This document shows positions 16,715 through 27,106 of a DNA stretch of 64,000 nucleotides, in pieces. The notes beneath the pieces were generated by a model, which ran no database searches, was not told where the DNA came from, and saw nothing but the letters and a program-made list of their open reading frames with translations. The translations under genes and the position numbers were made by a program. Source of the stretch: Alphaproteobacteria bacterium (GTDB taxonomy: Bacteria; Pseudomonadota; Alphaproteobacteria; UBA6615). The stretch covers positions 206,347 through 270,346 of the forward strand of contig JAJFJA010000056.1 of NCBI GenBank assembly GCA_021774445.1, given 5' to 3'. Each line of letters opens with the position of its first letter. Position 1 is the stretch's first letter.

Positions 16715-17749
16715 CTATCGAAGAGGCGGGCTATATAGAAGACCGCCGTCCCGCCACAATCTGTTGGCGCCGCGATCGATTTTCATCGGGCTCGCGTCGC
16801 CGAGGAATCGATCAAAAATCTCACCATAGTTGCCGGATACGGCGATTATCTGTTTTGCCCAATCGGGCTCGAGCCCAACAGCCTCGGCACCCGGTGTTGG
16901 TTCGAGACCGAGCAGTCGGCGGATAGAAGGATCGGGACTCGACAAGTAGTCTTGATAGTTATCGCGGGTGATACCTTTCTCTTCCGCCAATATCGTTGCG
17001 AAGATGGCCCAACGAACGACATTGCCCCAAATCATGTCCTTGGCGCTGACATAGGCGACGAGCGGTTCTTTGGAAATCACTTCGTCATGCAGGATATAGT
17101 TTTCCGGATTGTCCACGCCTGTTGCCCTCAAGGTTGCCAAGACCAACCGATCTGTGGTCAGTAACTCACATCGACGAGACAAAAACGCGTCATTGCGGCC
17201 CTCGGTGGATTCGAAAGGAGCAATCTGCCAAGACAGCTTATTCAGGGTAATGTAATCCTCCAAATTCGCGATTGTTGTCGTGGACCTTGAGACGCACACG
17301 GTGGCGTCCTGCAGTTCGGTAAGGGCGCCCTCGACAGTGCCGCTGTGCGATAAGAAACCCTGTCCGTCGTGGTACAAAACGGCTGCCGGCGTCAGTTGGA
17401 GGGTCAGATCGCGAGAATACGTCCAGGTTACATTGGAAATGTAAACGTCGACTTCGCCCTCCGAGATGCTTGATAGCCCATGACGGATGAGCATTGGGGA
17501 CAGTTGCACCGCGTCGCGATCACTAAACAGAGCTAGCGCGATCACCCGACAAAATTCGGGGAAGAAGCCTTCGTATCCGGTGTCACCAATGCGGGTGTCT
17601 AAGACCGGCCTATTGCCGATGGCGCATTTGACGTAGCCCCGGTCGAGGACGTCCTCGAGGACCCTGCCGGGCTGGGCGGTTGCGGAGGTGGGCGCAATAA
17701 ACGCGGCAATAGAAAAGACCGCAGCAAGGATGGCGGTGATTGCTTTCAT
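16715..17749 (-). CDS. Periplasmic amino-acid-type solute-binding protein (AapJ-like), orphan
   Basis: This 344-residue secreted protein has a Sec signal peptide (MKAITAILAAVFSIAAFIAPTSATA, here given only as its extent, residues 1-25). It has the features of the large AapJ/BztA-type L-amino-acid binding proteins: VLDRGYVKCAIGN, GYEGFFPEFCRVIALALF, and a C-terminal PDWAKQIIAVSGNYGEIFDR. No permease or ATPase gene is adjacent. The next gene downstream is a membrane cyclase, suggesting a sensory rather than transport role. The region upstream (17750-18046) holds no gene that I can see. Confidence 0.85.
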   Translation of the reverse strand: MKAITAILAAVFSIAAFIAPTSATAQPGRVLEDVLDRGYVKCAIGNRPVLDTRIGDTGYEGFFPEFCRVIALALFSDRDAVQLSPMLIRHGLSSISEGEVDVYISNVTWTYSRDLTLQLTPAAVLYHDGQGFLSHSGTVEGALTELQDATVCVSRSTTTIANLEDYITLNKLSWQIAPFESTEGRNDAFLSRRCELLTTDRLVLATLRATGVDNPENYILHDEVISKEPLVAYVSAKDMIWGNVVRWAIFATILAEEKGITRDNYQDYLSSPDPSIRRLLGLEPTPGAEAVGLEPDWAKQIIAVSGNYGEIFDRFLGDASPMKIDRGANRLWRDGGLLYSPPLR

Positions 17750-18046
17750 GAGGTTGCCCCATCTGGACGTATCTGCTTACCCGTTCACCCTGCTTTCTTG
17801 CTATTCCGATCGATGCGTCCCCGCTCAAAGCTGCCACCGCGGAGAAAGGCGCTAACGTCAGCGCTGTTAGGGTCTATGCCGCATCCGTTCCCTATTCATT
17901 GTGACGCGAAGCAGCTTGTTGGCCAAGGGCGAAGAAAACCAGGTCGGCAGCTACGAATGCGATAGCTGATGTCGACCTTTGACGCTCTACTACGTTTCTG
18001 TCGCAGTCACGGCGAATGTTTTCGAATCATAGGGGATCAAGACTGC

Positions 18047-19156
18047 CTATAACGCCGCGACCCGATTGCCGGGGGTCCGGGTGAGGCGGCCGGCCAGTTC
18101 CATTTCGAGGATGGCGGTGTGGATGACGGCGGGCGGCAGTTGGCAGTGCTGGATGACCGCATCAAGGGCCACGGCGTCGGGTGACAGGCAGTCGATAATC
18201 GTCCGGCGGGCCTGTTCGAGGTCCGCGTCGTCGGTCGGCGGCGCCTGGGGCTGGCGATAGGTCGCGGCGGGTTTCTCGGTGACCGGTTTCCGCAGCATCG
18301 GCGCCAATACTTCGGTGATGTGGTCGGCCGTCTCAACCAGGGTCGCGCCGCTGCGGATCAAGTGGTTGGCGCCGTGACTGCGCGGGTCTCTGGGGGAGCC
18401 GGGCACGGCGAAAACTTCGCGGCCCTGTTCAGCGGCCAGGCGCGCGGTGATCAAAGAGCCGGAGCGGATAACGGCCTCGACAACGACGGTGCCGAGGGCG
18501 AGGCCAGCGATAAGGCGGTTGCGGCGGGGAAAGTGCCGGGCCTGCGGCTGGATCCCCGGGGGCAGTTCGGAGATCAGGGCACCGCTGGCGGCGATTTGGT
18601 CGTAGAGGTCCTGGTGCTCACGGGGGTAGACCACATCGACGCCGCCGGCCATGACCCCGATCGTGCCGGTCTGGAGGGCGCCGGTGTGGGCGGCCGCGTC
18701 GATGCCGCGGGCCAAGCCGGAGATGACGACGAAGCCCGCTTCGCCAAGATCGCGGGCGAGTTCTTCAGCGAATTTGCGGCCATTCAGGGAGGCGTTGCGG
18801 GCGCCCACTATGGCGACAGTCGGCTTCGGCAGCAGATGAGGGAAACCGCGGACGGACAATGTCGGTGGTGCATCCTCGATGGCGGCGAGCTGGGCGGGAT
18901 AGTCGGGTTCGCCATGCACAAGCAAGGTGGCGCCGATGGCCTTAATCTCCTCGATCTCGCGCCGTGCCTCAGCCTGAGACTGGACTTTGACAGCGCGGGC
19001 ACGGCCGCCGCGGCGGCTCATGGCCGGTACCGCCGCAAGAGCGGCCTGGGCAGTGCCGAAGCGTTCGATCAGGCGATGGAAGGTAATCGGCCCGACATTC
19101 TCGCTGCGGATCAGGCGCAAGCTTGCCAGTCGTTCGTCATCGGAGATGCCGGCCAT
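18047..19156 (-). CDS. dprA: DNA processing protein DprA
   Basis: This 369-residue protein loads RecA on incoming single-stranded DNA during transformation and is also widely kept as a recombination factor. Order: an N-terminal SAM-like helical region (1-70); the Rossmann core (about 80-290) with GARNASLNGRKFA, SGLARGIDAAAH, GGVDVVYPREH, FPRRNRLIAGL and GREVFAVPGSP; then a linker and a C-terminal winged helix (310-369). It starts 12 bases after plsY. Downstream, where topA is expected, there is foreign-looking DNA and two further copies of its winged-helix coding end. Confidence 0.95.
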   Translation of the reverse strand: MAGISDDERLASLRLIRSENVGPITFHRLIERFGTAQAALAAVPAMSRRGGRARAVKVQSQAEARREIEEIKAIGATLLVHGEPDYPAQLAAIEDAPPTLSVRGFPHLLPKPTVAIVGARNASLNGRKFAEELARDLGEAGFVVISGLARGIDAAAHTGALQTGTIGVMAGGVDVVYPREHQDLYDQIAASGALISELPPGIQPQARHFPRRNRLIAGLALGTVVVEAVIRSGSLITARLAAEQGREVFAVPGSPRDPRSHGANHLIRSGATLVETADHITEVLAPMLRKPVTEKPAATYRQPQAPPTDDADLEQARRTIIDCLSPDAVALDAVIQHCQLPPAVIHTAILEMELAGRLTRTPGNRVAAL

Positions 19157-19168
19157 GGCTGGGCGTCA

Positions 19169-19840
19169 CTAACTGAGCTTGATGCGGGACTCGTCGCCGC
19201 GCAACAATCGTCGGATATTGCCGATATGCCGAAGCCAGACGAGAACGGCGTAGACGATGGCGATGCCGCCGACCTGTGGATCGCCCAGTTGCCAGCCATA
19301 GACCGGTGCCAGGGCGATGGCGACGAGGGCGGCGAGGGAGGAGTAGCGCAAAACCAGAGCGACCAAGAGCCACGTCGCGATGGCCGCCAGGCCGGCCGGC
19401 CAGGCGAGGCCGAGCAAAGCGCCGAACGTCGTAGCCACGCCCTTGCCGCCGCGAAAGGCCAGCCAGATTGGGAACATGTGGCCGAGCAGGACGGCGATGG
19501 CGGCGAAATACCGTACGTCGGGACCGTAGAGATTGCCGGCGACGATCACGGCAAGAGCGCCCTTGCCGGCGTCGAGCAACAAAGTGAGTCCGGCCAACGG
19601 TTTGTTGCCGGTCCGCAAGACATTGGTTGAGCCGATATTGCCGGAGCCTATCTTTCGGATGTCGCCATGACCGGCGAGTCGGGTGAGTATGAGGCCGAAG
19701 GGAATTGAGCCGAGCGCGTAAGCGGCGAGGAATGCGGACAGAAAGATCGGCCAGCTGTAGGTCACGAACTTCCAGTCGGGAATGCTCAACGTGGCGGCGA
19801 TGATGCCCCAAGTTTCGATGATGGTTTGGACATCAGGCAT
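19169..19840 (-). CDS. plsY: Glycerol-3-phosphate acyltransferase PlsY
   Basis: This 223-residue inner-membrane enzyme transfers acyl from acyl-phosphate to glycerol-3-phosphate, the first step of phosphatidic acid synthesis. It has five membrane segments and three conserved loops: GSIPFGLIL with the following IRKIGSGNIGSTNV, then DAGKGALAV, then GHMFPIWLAFRGGKGVAT. The N-terminus has roughly 25 more residues than the shortest family members. It lies between pyrC and dprA, the standard order in this group. Confidence 0.95.
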   Translation of the reverse strand: MPDVQTIIETWGIIAATLSIPDWKFVTYSWPIFLSAFLAAYALGSIPFGLILTRLAGHGDIRKIGSGNIGSTNVLRTGNKPLAGLTLLLDAGKGALAVIVAGNLYGPDVRYFAAIAVLLGHMFPIWLAFRGGKGVATTFGALLGLAWPAGLAAIATWLLVALVLRYSSLAALVAIALAPVYGWQLGDPQVGGIAIVYAVLVWLRHIGNIRRLLRGDESRIKLS

Positions 19841-19858
19841 TTGGGTGCTCCGGCGCTG

Positions 19859-21166
19859 TTAGCTGTCCGGTGATTCGAACACCGACCGACCGTCGACGAT
19901 TGTACGCAATATCCGGCCTTGAACCAGCCGGTCCTCGAATGGGGTATTCTTCGATTTGGAGTGAAACTGCTCCGTGTCGATCTTGCCGGGTCGGTCGAGG
20001 TCGAAGAGCACCAGATCGGCGGGGGTGCCGACCGCTAGCCGGCCCATGGGCAAGCCCAGAAGCTGTGCCGGCCGGCAGGTCAGTTTGGCGAGCGCTTGGA
20101 TCAGACTGAGGCTGCCGTTGTGTACGAGTTCCAAGGTGAGCTGCAGGAGGGTCTCCAGCCCGGTCGCACCGGGTTCGGCCTGATCAAAGGGCAGGCGTTT
20201 CGAGTCCTGGTCCTGGGCGGTGTGATCGGAAGCAATGAGGTCGATGGTGCCGTCGGCCAGCCCGGCGACGACGGCCTGGCGATCGGCTTCCGCGCGCAAG
20301 GGCGGCGAGAGCTTGGCGAAGGTCCGGTAGTCGCCGACCGCCAGCTCGTTGAGGGCAAAATAGGGTGGCGCGGTGTCACAGGTGAGGGACAGGCCGTCGG
20401 CCTTGGCCTGGCGAATGCGCTCCACTGCCGCCGCGGTGGAGATATGGGCGGCGTGATAGCGGGCACCGGTCATCGCGGCCAAGGTGAGGTCGCGGTCGAT
20501 CATGATGATTTCGGTCTCGGCGGGGATACCCGGCAGGCCCAAACGCGTCGAGAGTTCGCCGGCATGCATGACCCCATCGGCCGCCAAGCTCGGTTCCTCC
20601 GGGTGTTGAATAATCAGGGCGTCGAAGGTGGTGGCATATTCGAGAGCCCGTGCCATCACCAAGGCATTGGCCACCGCCTGGGTGCCATCGGTGAAAGCCA
20701 GCACGCCCGCCGCCCTCAGCAGGCCCATTTCGGTGATTTCCTCGCCGCGCAAGCCGCGGGTTATGGCGGCGGTGCAATGAATTTTGACGAGTTTTACCTC
20801 GCGGGCGCGGCGCGCCACGAACTCGACCAGGGCGATGTCGTCGATGACCGGGTCGGTGTTGGGCAGGGCGACGACACTGGTAACACCGCCGGCCGCGGCG
20901 GCGCGGCTGATACTGGCGATATTATCCTTGTGTTCGGCGCCCGGTTCGCCGAGCTGCACGCGCATATCGATCAGACCGGGCGCCAGCACGTGGCCGCCGC
21001 AGTCGATCAGGCGGGTGCCGTCGGGCAGATCAGTGGGCACAGGCTCGCTACTGAGCGCGGCAATCTTGGTGCCGCTGGTGAGCAAGGCGCCGAGGCCGTC
21101 ATGACCGCTGGCCGGATCGATCAGGCGGGCGTTGACGTAGGCGGTAGGCTGCGGCGCGACGCTCAT
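19859..21166 (-). CDS. pyrC: Dihydroorotase homologue (PyrC/PyrX type) lacking the HxH metal motif
   Basis: This 435-residue amidohydrolase-superfamily protein is encoded with pyrB (4-base overlap). Class I dihydroorotases carry DxHxH at the end of the first strand; here the motif reads [12 protein letters not shown], with both His lost. ISTAAAV with its preceding AAH and the [12 protein letters not shown] segment are kept. This state is typical of the PyrC/PyrC' copies linked to pyrB in alphaproteobacteria and pseudomonads, where the protein serves as a structural partner of aspartate carbamoyltransferase. If so, an active dihydroorotase must be encoded elsewhere in the genome. The length is normal and the frame intact, so it is not a decaying gene. 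Confidence 0.88.
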   Translation of the reverse strand: MSVAPQPTAYVNARLIDPASGHDGLGALLTSGTKIAALSSEPVPTDLPDGTRLIDCGGHVLAPGLIDMRVQLGEPGAEHKDNIASISRAAAAGGVTSVVALPNTDPVIDDIALVEFVARRAREVKLVKIHCTAAITRGLRGEEITEMGLLRAAGVLAFTDGTQAVANALVMARALEYATTFDALIIQHPEEPSLAADGVMHAGELSTRLGLPGIPAETEIIMIDRDLTLAAMTGARYHAAHISTAAAVERIRQAKADGLSLTCDTAPPYFALNELAVGDYRTFAKLSPPLRAEADRQAVVAGLADGTIDLIASDHTAQDQDSKRLPFDQAEPGATGLETLLQLTLELVHNGSLSLIQALAKLTCRPAQLLGLPMGRLAVGTPADLVLFDLDRPGKIDTEQFHSKSKNTPFEDRLVQGRILRTIVDGRSVFESPDS

Positions 21167-22149
21167 GGGTTCGACTCGAACGGGTCACGGGACAGCACAT
21201 CGAGGCAGGCCATTCGCACGGCGACACCCATTTCGACCTGCTGATAGATCAAGCTGCGGTCGATGTCGTCGGCCACCGCGGTGTCAATCTCGACACCGCG
21301 GTTCATGGGGCCGGGATGCATGATCACGGCATCGGGTTTGGCGTGCTGGAGCTTGTCGTAGTCGAGGCCGTAGAAGTGAAAATACTCGCGGACCGACGGT
21401 ACGAACGAGCCCTGCATACGCTCACGCTGCAGGCGGAGCATCATGACGACATCACAGTCGGTCAGACCGGCGCGCATGTCGTGGAACACTTCGACCCCGA
21501 GACGTTCGATCTGGGGCGGGAGGAGGGTCGGCGGGGCAATGAGGCGAACGCGCGCGCCCATGGTCTGCAGGAGGTGGATGTTGGAGCGCGCGACCCGGCT
21601 ATGCGCGATGTCGCCGCACAGACAGACGAGAAGGCCCTGCAAGTGGCCCTTGCGGCGGCGAATGGTCAGGGCGTCCAGCAGGGCTTGGGTCGGGTGCTCG
21701 TGGCTGCCGTCGCCAGCGTTGATGACCGCGCAATTGACTTTCTCCGACAGCAATTTGACCGCCCCGGCGCTGGAGTGACGTACGGCCAGAACATCGGCGT
21801 GCATGGCGTTCAGGGTCATCGCCGTGTCGATGAGGGTCTCGCCCTTCTTAATGGCGCTGGCGGCGACGGAAATATTAATTACGTCGGCGCCGAGGCGCTT
21901 GCCGGCCAATTCGAAGCTGGTGCGGGTGCGGGTCGAGCTTTCGAAGAATAGGTTTATGCAGGTCCGGCCGCGCAGCATGTCGAGCTTGGCCGGCCGTTCG
22001 CGACTACGCTCGGCATAGTCGTCCGATAGATCCAACAGGAGGGTGATTTCGTCGGGATCCAGATCTTCGATTCCGAGCAGATGACGATGTCGAAATGCGA
22101 GTCGAGTCCGGGTTTCCATCATTAGCGGCGCACTATAACCGCGCGCCAT
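21163..22149 (-). CDS. pyrB: Aspartate carbamoyltransferase catalytic subunit
   Basis: This 328-residue enzyme condenses carbamoyl phosphate and aspartate in pyrimidine synthesis. The carbamoyl-phosphate loop is [13 protein letters not shown], the HPTQ motif is in [11 protein letters not shown], and the aspartate-side [12 protein letters not shown] is intact. Two later ATG codons (22122, 22119) give a start closer to the family norm ([17 protein letters not shown]) and one may be the true one. The gene leads the pyrB-pyrC-plsY-dprA string and overlaps pyrC by 4 bases. No pyrI regulatory-subunit gene is present. Confidence 0.95.
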   Translation of the reverse strand: MARGYSAPLMMETRTRLAFRHRHLLGIEDLDPDEITLLLDLSDDYAERSRERPAKLDMLRGRTCINLFFESSTRTRTSFELAGKRLGADVINISVAASAIKKGETLIDTAMTLNAMHADVLAVRHSSAGAVKLLSEKVNCAVINAGDGSHEHPTQALLDALTIRRRKGHLQGLLVCLCGDIAHSRVARSNIHLLQTMGARVRLIAPPTLLPPQIERLGVEVFHDMRAGLTDCDVVMMLRLQRERMQGSFVPSVREYFHFYGLDYDKLQHAKPDAVIMHPGPMNRGVEIDTAVADDIDRSLIYQQVEMGVAVRMACLDVLSRDPFESNP

Positions 22150-22162
22150 CTCGGCGCAAGGG

Positions 22163-23080
22163 CTAGCCGGTCAGCAATAACCAAACCGGCAGGGTGACAA
22201 AAGCGGCGAGGGTTTGCAGGGTGAGGATCCCGGCAATCAGTCGGTGGTCGCCGCCCATTTGGCGGGCCAAGATATAGGACGATGCAGAGGTCGGGACGGC
22301 GGTGAAAAGGATGGCCACGACCAGGGCCGGGCCACTGACGCCGAGGGTGGCGCCGAGGCCGAAGGCGATGGTGGGCAGGGCGATGAGCTTGGCGAAACTT
22401 GCCGTCAGGACCTGGGTGCCGGCACCGGAGAGGGCCGACGGCTGGAGAGCGGCGCCGACGGACAGCAGACCCAGCGGCAAGGCGGCGCGACCGAGGATTT
22501 CAATGAAGTTGGCGGGTATCACCGGCAAGCCGCCAAGCGCATTGATGGCGGCGCCGGCGCTGACCGACAAGATAATCGGATTGCGGGCCAGTTCGAGAGC
22601 GAGACGCCAGCCGGATCCGCGCTGCACCTCTCGGGTCAAGACGATTACCGACAAGACATTGACGAGGGGCGTCGCGGCGGCGATGCCGATGGCCGCAAGG
22701 GTGAGCCCGGTCTGCCCGAGGAGGCTGGCGGAGATGGCCAAAGCGACGTAGGTATTGGGGCGGATAGAGCTTTGAAAGACGCTGGTGAAGGCGGCCGGCG
22801 CCGTCCGGCGCATGGCCGGCCAACTCGTGCGAAGCAGTTGTTGGATTGTCGCGATGACCAGGATGGCGCCGAATACGGTGAAAAATATGGGCCAGATTGC
22901 GATGGCGTTGAGTTCGGCTCTGGAAACCGTGTGCAACAGCAAGGTCGGGAATAGAATCCAGTAGGTCAGACGATCGGCTTGAACCCAGAAATCATCGCCG
23001 AGCCAACCGGTGCGGCAGAGGCCGAAACCTAAGAGTATGAGGGCGAAAACCGGCGAGAGCGCGGTTGCTATGGCGATCAT
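22163..23080 (-). CDS. AEC-family (auxin efflux carrier type) transporter
   Basis: This 305-residue integral membrane protein has about ten hydrophobic segments, a split pattern with a central more polar loop ([12 protein letters not shown]), and family-like stretches ([16 protein letters not shown] near the middle; [20 protein letters not shown] near the end). AEC proteins export or import organic acids and related anions; the substrate is unknown. It begins within the stop of ruvX (4-base overlap), so the two are translated together, although no functional link is evident. Confidence 0.85.
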   Translation of the reverse strand: MIAIATALSPVFALILLGFGLCRTGWLGDDFWVQADRLTYWILFPTLLLHTVSRAELNAIAIWPIFFTVFGAILVIATIQQLLRTSWPAMRRTAPAAFTSVFQSSIRPNTYVALAISASLLGQTGLTLAAIGIAAATPLVNVLSVIVLTREVQRGSGWRLALELARNPIILSVSAGAAINALGGLPVIPANFIEILGRAALPLGLLSVGAALQPSALSGAGTQVLTASFAKLIALPTIAFGLGATLGVSGPALVVAILFTAVPTSASSYILARQMGGDHRLIAGILTLQTLAAFVTLPVWLLLTG

Positions 23081-23553
23081 GTCGCCGTAGCGGCACGGAC
23101 CCTTTCGAGCGCACCTTGGAGAATATAAGCCGCCGCCATCTTGTCGATGACCTCGCCACGGCGCTTGCGCGACAGGTCCGCTTCGTCGATCAGCACGCGC
23201 TCGACGGCCGCGGTACTCAGGCGTTCGTCCCAGAAGGTGATCGGTAGATCGACAAGTTGCATCAGGTTGGCGGCGAATTGTCGGGTCGATTGGCAGCGCG
23301 GCCCCTCGCTGCCGTCCATATTGATGGGCAAACCGATGATCAGAGCGCCAATGCGATACTCGCCGAGGAGGCGGACCAACGCCGCGGCATCGACGCTAAA
23401 ACGGGTGCGCTTGATGGTTTCGAGGGGAGACGCAACCATGAGGCCGGCATCACAGACGGCCAGGCCGATGGTCTTGCTGCCCAGATCGATGCCCATGAGC
23501 CGCTGGCCGGGTTGGAGGTGGAGGTGCAGTTGAGTGGGCTCGACAATGGGCAT
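23077..23553 (-). CDS. ruvX: Putative pre-16S rRNA nuclease / Holliday junction resolvase RuvX (YqgF)
   Basis: This 158-residue RNase H-fold nuclease has catalytic acidic residues in MGIDLGSKTIGLAVCD, the conserved IIGLPINMDGSEG loop, and FWDERLSTAAVE with DKMAAAYILQG near the end. The family is implicated in 16S rRNA 5' processing and in DNA recombination. It is divergent from gatC across a 246-base gap (23554-23799) in which I see no other gene. Confidence 0.92.
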   Translation of the reverse strand: MPIVEPTQLHLHLQPGQRLMGIDLGSKTIGLAVCDAGLMVASPLETIKRTRFSVDAAALVRLLGEYRIGALIIGLPINMDGSEGPRCQSTRQFAANLMQLVDLPITFWDERLSTAAVERVLIDEADLSRKRRGEVIDKMAAAYILQGALERVRAATAT

Positions 23554-23799
23554 GGACGCGTCAGATCACATTTGTTCAAAGTTGGGGCGGTGCGGGGCTG
23601 CGCCGATTATGAGCGCCCGTGACATCCGTTTATCAGGGATCGGCGATCATATACTAAAGAGTGGTGCGGGGGTAAGTGTAACCGCGGGGATGCCGGTTAT
23701 CCAGATCGGGCGTGCCGGCGCGGCCGATCGGCTTGCACGCCAGTTGGTGCGAGTGCTAGCTTCCGCGGCCCGTATCAAGCATAGATTTCGGTGTGTGCC

Positions 23800-24087
23800 A
23801 TGGCCCTTGATAAAGCGGATGTGCTCCATATCGCGCGCCTCGCGCGGATCCGCGTCGCGGCGGAAGACCTCGAAGGAATAGCGAGTGATCTGAATCACAT
23901 CATCGATTGGGTTGAGCAACTCGGTGAAGTCGAGACAGACACCACGGCGCCGATGACCAGTGTGGTGCAGATGGCGCTGAAGACGCGCGATGACGTTGTC
24001 GGCGACGGCGGGTACGCGGATAAGGTCCTGGCCAATGCACCGGAGACAGCGGACGGGTTTTTTGTCGTGCCGAAGGTGATCGAATGA
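23800..24087 (+). CDS. gatC: Glutamyl/aspartyl-tRNA amidotransferase subunit C
   Basis: This 95-residue small subunit of GatCAB begins [17 protein letters not shown] and ends [11 protein letters not shown], both hallmarks. The complex converts Glu-tRNA(Gln) and/or Asp-tRNA(Asn) to the correct amide. An in-frame GTG three codons earlier is less likely than the ATG at 23800. Its stop overlaps the gatA start (ATGA), the classic coupled layout. Confidence 0.95.
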   Translation: MALDKADVLHIARLARIRVAAEDLEGIASDLNHIIDWVEQLGEVETDTTAPMTSVVQMALKTRDDVVGDGGYADKVLANAPETADGFFVVPKVIE

Positions 24088-25553
24088 TGTCGGCGCTGAC
24101 CGATTTGACCATCGCTGAAGCAGGATCGCTGCTGACGAAGGGCGAGATTAGCGCGGTCGATCTGGCCGACGCCCATATCGCGGCGATGGAGGCCGAGGCC
24201 GAGTTGAACGCCTTCATAACGCCAACTCCGGAACGGGCGCGGGAGATGGCCGCCGCCGCGGACGCCAGCCGGGCGCGGGGCGAGGCCGGTTTGCTGAACG
24301 GTATCCCCCTGGCGGCCAAGGATCTGTTCTGCACCGAAGGGATACTGACGACAGCGGGGTCACACATCCTGCAGGGATTCGAGCCGGTCTATGAGTCGAC
24401 CGTTTCTGAGAATCTGTGGCAGGCGGGGGCCGTGCTGCTGGGCAAGACCAATCTGGATGAATTCGCCATGGGCTCGTCCAACGTGACCAGCCATTACGGG
24501 CCGGTCAAGAATCCCTGGGGCCGCGCGGTTGGTCGCGACCTGGTGCCTGGGGGCTCATCGGGTGGCTCGGCGGCGGCGGTGGCGGCGCGGATTGCGCTCG
24601 GCGCCGTTGGTACCGATACCGGCGGCTCGATCCGTCAGCCGGCGGCGTTCTCGGGAATAGTCGGCATGAAGCCGACCTACGGCCGTTGCTCGCGCTGGGG
24701 CATTGTGGCTTTTGCCAGCTCTCTCGACCAAGCCGGACCGCTGACCCGCACGGTGCAGGATGCGGCGATTATGCTGCGCGCGATGGCCAGTCATGATCCC
24801 AAGGATTCGACCTCGGTGGATCGGTCGGTGCCGGACTACGAGGCGGCGCTTACCGGCGATGTGCGCGGCCTACGGGTCGGTGTCCCGGCGGAGTATCGGC
24901 TGGACGGCATGCCGGCCGAGATCGAGGCTCTGTGGCAACAGGGAATAACCTGGATGCGGGATGCCGGCGCTGAGATTGTCGAGGTGTCGCTGCCGCTGAC
25001 CAAATACGCACTGCCTTGTTACTACATCGTGGCGCCGGCGGAGGCGTCGTCGAATCTGGCGCGTTATGACGGGATGCGTTTCGGGTTGAGGGTCGACGGT
25101 GCAGACCTGACGGATACCTATGAGAGCACGCGCGCGGCCGGATTCGGAGCCGAGGTGAAGCGGCGGGTCATGATAGGCACTTACGTGCTGTCGGCCGGCT
25201 ACTACGATGCCTACTACTTGAAGGCGCAGAAGGTGCGGAGCCGGATCGGCGAGGATTTTGAGGCGGCGTTCGGACGGTGCGACGTGCTGCTGACACCGAC
25301 GGCGCCGTCCGCCGCCTTTACGATCGGCGAGCGGCAAGACGATCCCATCCTCATGTATCTTAACGACGTGTTCACGGTGCCGGCCAACCTTGCCGGATTG
25401 CCGGGGATCTCCGTACCGGCCGGGCTGGACAGAGAGGGGCTGCCGCTGGGCCTGCAGATCATTGGCCGGGCCTTCGATGAAGAGACGATGTTTCGTGCAG
25501 CCGGGGTCTTGGAGACTGCGGCAGACTTTACGGCCAAGCCGCCGGCGTTGTGA
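24084..25553 (+). CDS. gatA: Glutamyl/aspartyl-tRNA amidotransferase subunit A
   Basis: This 489-residue amidase subunit generates ammonia from glutamine. The Ser-cisSer-Lys triad is visible: Lys in [11 protein letters not shown], Ser residues in the glycine-serine rich [14 protein letters not shown], and the nucleophile region in [37 protein letters not shown] is family typical. The start may be the first or second of two adjacent ATG codons. It overlaps both gatC and gatB by 4 bases. Confidence 0.97.
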   Translation: MMSALTDLTIAEAGSLLTKGEISAVDLADAHIAAMEAEAELNAFITPTPERAREMAAAADASRARGEAGLLNGIPLAAKDLFCTEGILTTAGSHILQGFEPVYESTVSENLWQAGAVLLGKTNLDEFAMGSSNVTSHYGPVKNPWGRAVGRDLVPGGSSGGSAAAVAARIALGAVGTDTGGSIRQPAAFSGIVGMKPTYGRCSRWGIVAFASSLDQAGPLTRTVQDAAIMLRAMASHDPKDSTSVDRSVPDYEAALTGDVRGLRVGVPAEYRLDGMPAEIEALWQQGITWMRDAGAEIVEVSLPLTKYALPCYYIVAPAEASSNLARYDGMRFGLRVDGADLTDTYESTRAAGFGAEVKRRVMIGTYVLSAGYYDAYYLKAQKVRSRIGEDFEAAFGRCDVLLTPTAPSAAFTIGERQDDPILMYLNDVFTVPANLAGLPGISVPAGLDREGLPLGLQIIGRAFDEETMFRAAGVLETAADFTAKPPAL

Positions 25554-27034
25554 GCGAAGAGATGACAGGAGCCGCACTGATCAAAGGACATACGGGCGAT
25601 TGGGAGGTCGTGATCGGCCTCGAGGTACACGCGCACGTGGTCTCGGAGAGCAAACTTTTCTCGGCGGCGGCGACCACGTTCGGTGCAGCGCCGAATAGCC
25701 AAGTCAGCCTGGTAGACGCGGCGATGCCCGGCATGTTGCCAGTCATCAACATGCATTGTGTGCGTCAGGCGGTGCGTACCGGACTTGGCCTCAACGCCAA
25801 GATAAATTTGCATTCGGTGTTCGATCGCAAGAACTACTTCTACCCCGACCTGCCACAGGGCTATCAGATCAGCCAATTCAAGCAGCCGGTGGTCGGTGAA
25901 GGCGTCGTCGTGATCGATATGCCGTCGGGCGAACCCCGAGAAATCGGCATCGAACGATTGCATCTGGAGCAGGATGCCGGAAAGTCGCTGCATGATCAGC
26001 ACTCGACCAAGAGCTATATCGATCTCAACCGGGCGGGCGTGGCGCTCATGGAAATCGTTTCCAAGCCGGATATGCGCTCCGCCGATGAAGCCGCCGCCTA
26101 TTTGACCAAGATGCGGTCCATTTTGCGCTATCTCGGCACCTGCGACGGCAACATGCAGGAAGGCTCGATGCGAGCCGACGTGAATGTGTCAGTGCGGCGG
26201 CCGGGGACGGCGCTGGGTACGCGTTGCGAGATCAAGAACGTCAATTCCATCCGCTTCGTGCGTCAGGCGATCGAAGTCGAGTCGTGGCGGCAGGTTGAGA
26301 TCTTGGAGGATGGCGGCTCGATCGACCAGGAAACGCGGCTGTTCGACCCCGACAAGGGTGAAACGCGTGCCATGCGCAGCAAGGAAGAGTCACACGACTA
26401 CCGGTATTTTCCCGATCCCGACCTGTTGCCGCTGGAGTTCGACCAGTCTTTCGTGGACGATTTGCGCGCCGGCCTGCCGGAGTTGCCGGATGCGAAGAAG
26501 GCGCGGTTCGTTTCCGAGTATGCGCTGTCGGAATATGATGCCGGGGTGCTGGTCGTCGAGCGCGAGACGGCGGCGTATTATGAGGCCGTGGTGGACGGCG
26601 AGGGAGCCGGTTGCGATCCGAAACTGGCGGCGAACTGGGTGATTTCAGAACTCTTTGGCCGGTTGAACCGCGAAGGAAAAACCATCGCCGAGTCGCCTGT
26701 TTCCGCGACTCAATTAAGCGGTCTTATCAAATTGGTTGAAGACGACACCATTTCAGGGCGGATCGCCAAGGATGTTTTCGCCCAAATGTTCGAGACCGGC
26801 ACAGACGCGGCGGCGATCGTCGCGGCCAAGGGCCTCAAACAAATCACCGATAGCGGCGCCATAGAGGCCGCTGTTGAAAAAGTGATTCAGGCGAGTCCGG
26901 AGCAGGCGGTGCAGTTCCGTGAGGGCAACCAAAAGGTTGCCGGCTGGTTCGTCGGGCAAGTCATGAAGGCCACACAAGGCAAGGCCAACCCCAAGCTGGT
27001 CAACGAGATCTTGAAAAAGAAGCTTGGCGGCTGA
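25550..27034 (+). CDS. gatB: Glutamyl/aspartyl-tRNA amidotransferase subunit B
   Basis: This 494-residue kinase/transamidase subunit binds the misacylated tRNA. The N-terminal cradle has [18 protein letters not shown] and [19 protein letters not shown] central [13 protein letters not shown] and a metal-site region [11 protein letters not shown] follow, then the helical and YqeY-like tail ([14 protein letters not shown] ... [19 protein letters not shown]). The start is GTG at 25550, overlapping the gatA stop. Confidence 0.97.
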   Translation: MSEEMTGAALIKGHTGDWEVVIGLEVHAHVVSESKLFSAAATTFGAAPNSQVSLVDAAMPGMLPVINMHCVRQAVRTGLGLNAKINLHSVFDRKNYFYPDLPQGYQISQFKQPVVGEGVVVIDMPSGEPREIGIERLHLEQDAGKSLHDQHSTKSYIDLNRAGVALMEIVSKPDMRSADEAAAYLTKMRSILRYLGTCDGNMQEGSMRADVNVSVRRPGTALGTRCEIKNVNSIRFVRQAIEVESWRQVEILEDGGSIDQETRLFDPDKGETRAMRSKEESHDYRYFPDPDLLPLEFDQSFVDDLRAGLPELPDAKKARFVSEYALSEYDAGVLVVERETAAYYEAVVDGEGAGCDPKLAANWVISELFGRLNREGKTIAESPVSATQLSGLIKLVEDDTISGRIAKDVFAQMFETGTDAAAIVAAKGLKQITDSGAIEAAVEKVIQASPEQAVQFREGNQKVAGWFVGQVMKATQGKANPKLVNEILKKKLGG

Positions 27035-27106
27035 GGCTTGATCGCATTGCGTGGTGGCCTAGTTCACCTTGAAGCCGTGCAAATTCAGCCTTGATGAGGA
27101 ACATCA

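Noticed and set aside
15652..16926. A 424-codon plus-strand frame opposite the cyclase and binding protein
   Set aside because: It crosses two well-supported genes and is Ser/Arg rich as expected of an antisense frame.
20096..21244. A 382-codon plus-strand frame opposite pyrC
   Set aside because: Glycine-rich shadow of pyrC and the end of pyrB, with no recognisable domain.
27041..27106. Possible intrinsic terminator after gatB
   Set aside because: No stem with a following T run was found; transcription may continue into the GST gene.
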